Program-made: the position numbers and the translations under genes | In this document: piece after piece, positions 63,747 through 64,000 of the stretch | Layout of the letters: each line of letters opens with the position of its first letter | Numbering within the stretch: position 1 is the first letter of the stretch | From: CAWHNT01 sp963830775 | Lineage (GTDB): Bacteria; Pseudomonadota; Alphaproteobacteria; Geminicoccales; Geminicoccaceae | DNA: 64,000 bases | Reading direction: 5' to 3' | Assembly: GCA_963830775.1 (NCBI GenBank) | Contig: CAWHNT010000012.1 | Span: 28,376-92,375 of the forward strand | The notes under the pieces: model-generated | Database searches by the model: none | What the model was told of the DNA's origin: nothing | The model's input: the letters and a program-made list of their open reading frames with translations, nothing else

Positions 63747-64000
63747 CTTGGCGCTCCCGGTTGACGGACAGTCATGACGGAACTTGCCGGGGACTAACTC
63801 TTCCCCAACGAAGAACCGACACTGCCATAGACGGGATGAGCACTATCAGAGGCGGATGCAGGTGAGTGTGAGAAAACTCACATGGCCACTTGGTTCTCGC
63901 ACTCATGGACCAAGGACAATGCGAGGGGCGGCGTCCGATAGGCCAAGCGTTCGCCGGTGATCGTATCGCTAAGCGAAGCGTGACTACACGGCGGAAACCC
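63747..64000. promoter_or_regulatory. intergenic end region with small hairpin
   Basis: Upstream region of the PAP2-like gene, less GC-rich than the genes. A perfect inverted repeat TGTGAG-AAAA-CTCACA lies at 63867-63882 and could be an operator. No gene can be supported in 63747-64000; promoter elements for the minus-strand genes must lie here. Confidence 0.3.

Overview
The window is very GC-rich bacterial DNA with dense, often overlapping genes. The gene content points to an alphaproteobacterium, perhaps of the Rhodospirillales/Geminicoccales type: an NdvA-type glucan exporter, small DUF1127 proteins, several liv/dpp/tau-type ABC importers, glutaryl-CoA dehydrogenase and an AtuA-type catabolic cluster. 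The taxon is an inference. No rRNA, tRNA or CRISPR array was seen. Many genes between 1 and 23 kb and between 29 and 55 kb are broken by single-base shifts although their protein sequence continues in a neighbouring frame. This looks mostly like residual sequencing or assembly error; coordinates of such genes span the whole reconstructed gene.

Layout. 0-2.5 kb: alpha/beta hydrolase (cut by the window edge) divergent from an AraC regulator that is split by a 0.5 kb IS3-type transposase remnant. 2.6-11 kb (minus strand): HTH regulator, peptide-type ABC importer (SBP, two permeases, two ATPases) and GH51 arabinofuranosidase, a carbohydrate uptake/hydrolysis operon with a repeated putative operator. 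11-23 kb: AtuA-like genes divergent from a plus-strand cluster of branched-chain-type ABC importer, cyclase, IclR regulator, thiolase-like protein with Zn-ribbon/OB partner, and NDP-forming acyl-CoA synthetase; this looks like uptake and CoA-dependent breakdown of an unidentified organic acid.

23.1-30.1 kb holds the most unusual locus: two tandem paralogous ATP-grasp proteins, a PqqD-HPr-kinase fusion, a nucleotidyltransferase, a 61-residue signal-like peptide, a third (cyanophycin-synthetase-like) ATP-grasp, a convergent family-2 glycosyltransferase and a remnant of a second similar peptide. It is a candidate peptide-tagging or RiPP-like system. 30.3-32.7 kb: glutaryl-CoA dehydrogenase, thioesterase and two small unknown proteins. 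32.7-38.5 kb: a CesT-like type III secretion chaperone followed by a protein of about 1,760 residues whose C-terminus resembles a Josephin cysteine protease, a candidate effector.

38.6-48.7 kb: ilvD, SDR, DUF3429 protein, NdvA-like exporter, BacA/SbmA-like ABC transporter, SMP-30 protein, SGNH hydrolase and a membrane protein. 48.8-49.6 kb: three small proteins, two of them DUF1127. 49.9-57.3 kb: aldo/keto reductase, then aminotransferase, taurine/nitrate-type ABC importer, two SDRs and a creatininase-family amidohydrolase, a probable catabolic operon. 57.4-64 kb: cyclase-TPR protein with altered active site, homocysteine-methyltransferase-like protein, zinc protease, methyltransferase and a PAP2/vanadium-haloperoxidase-fold protein.
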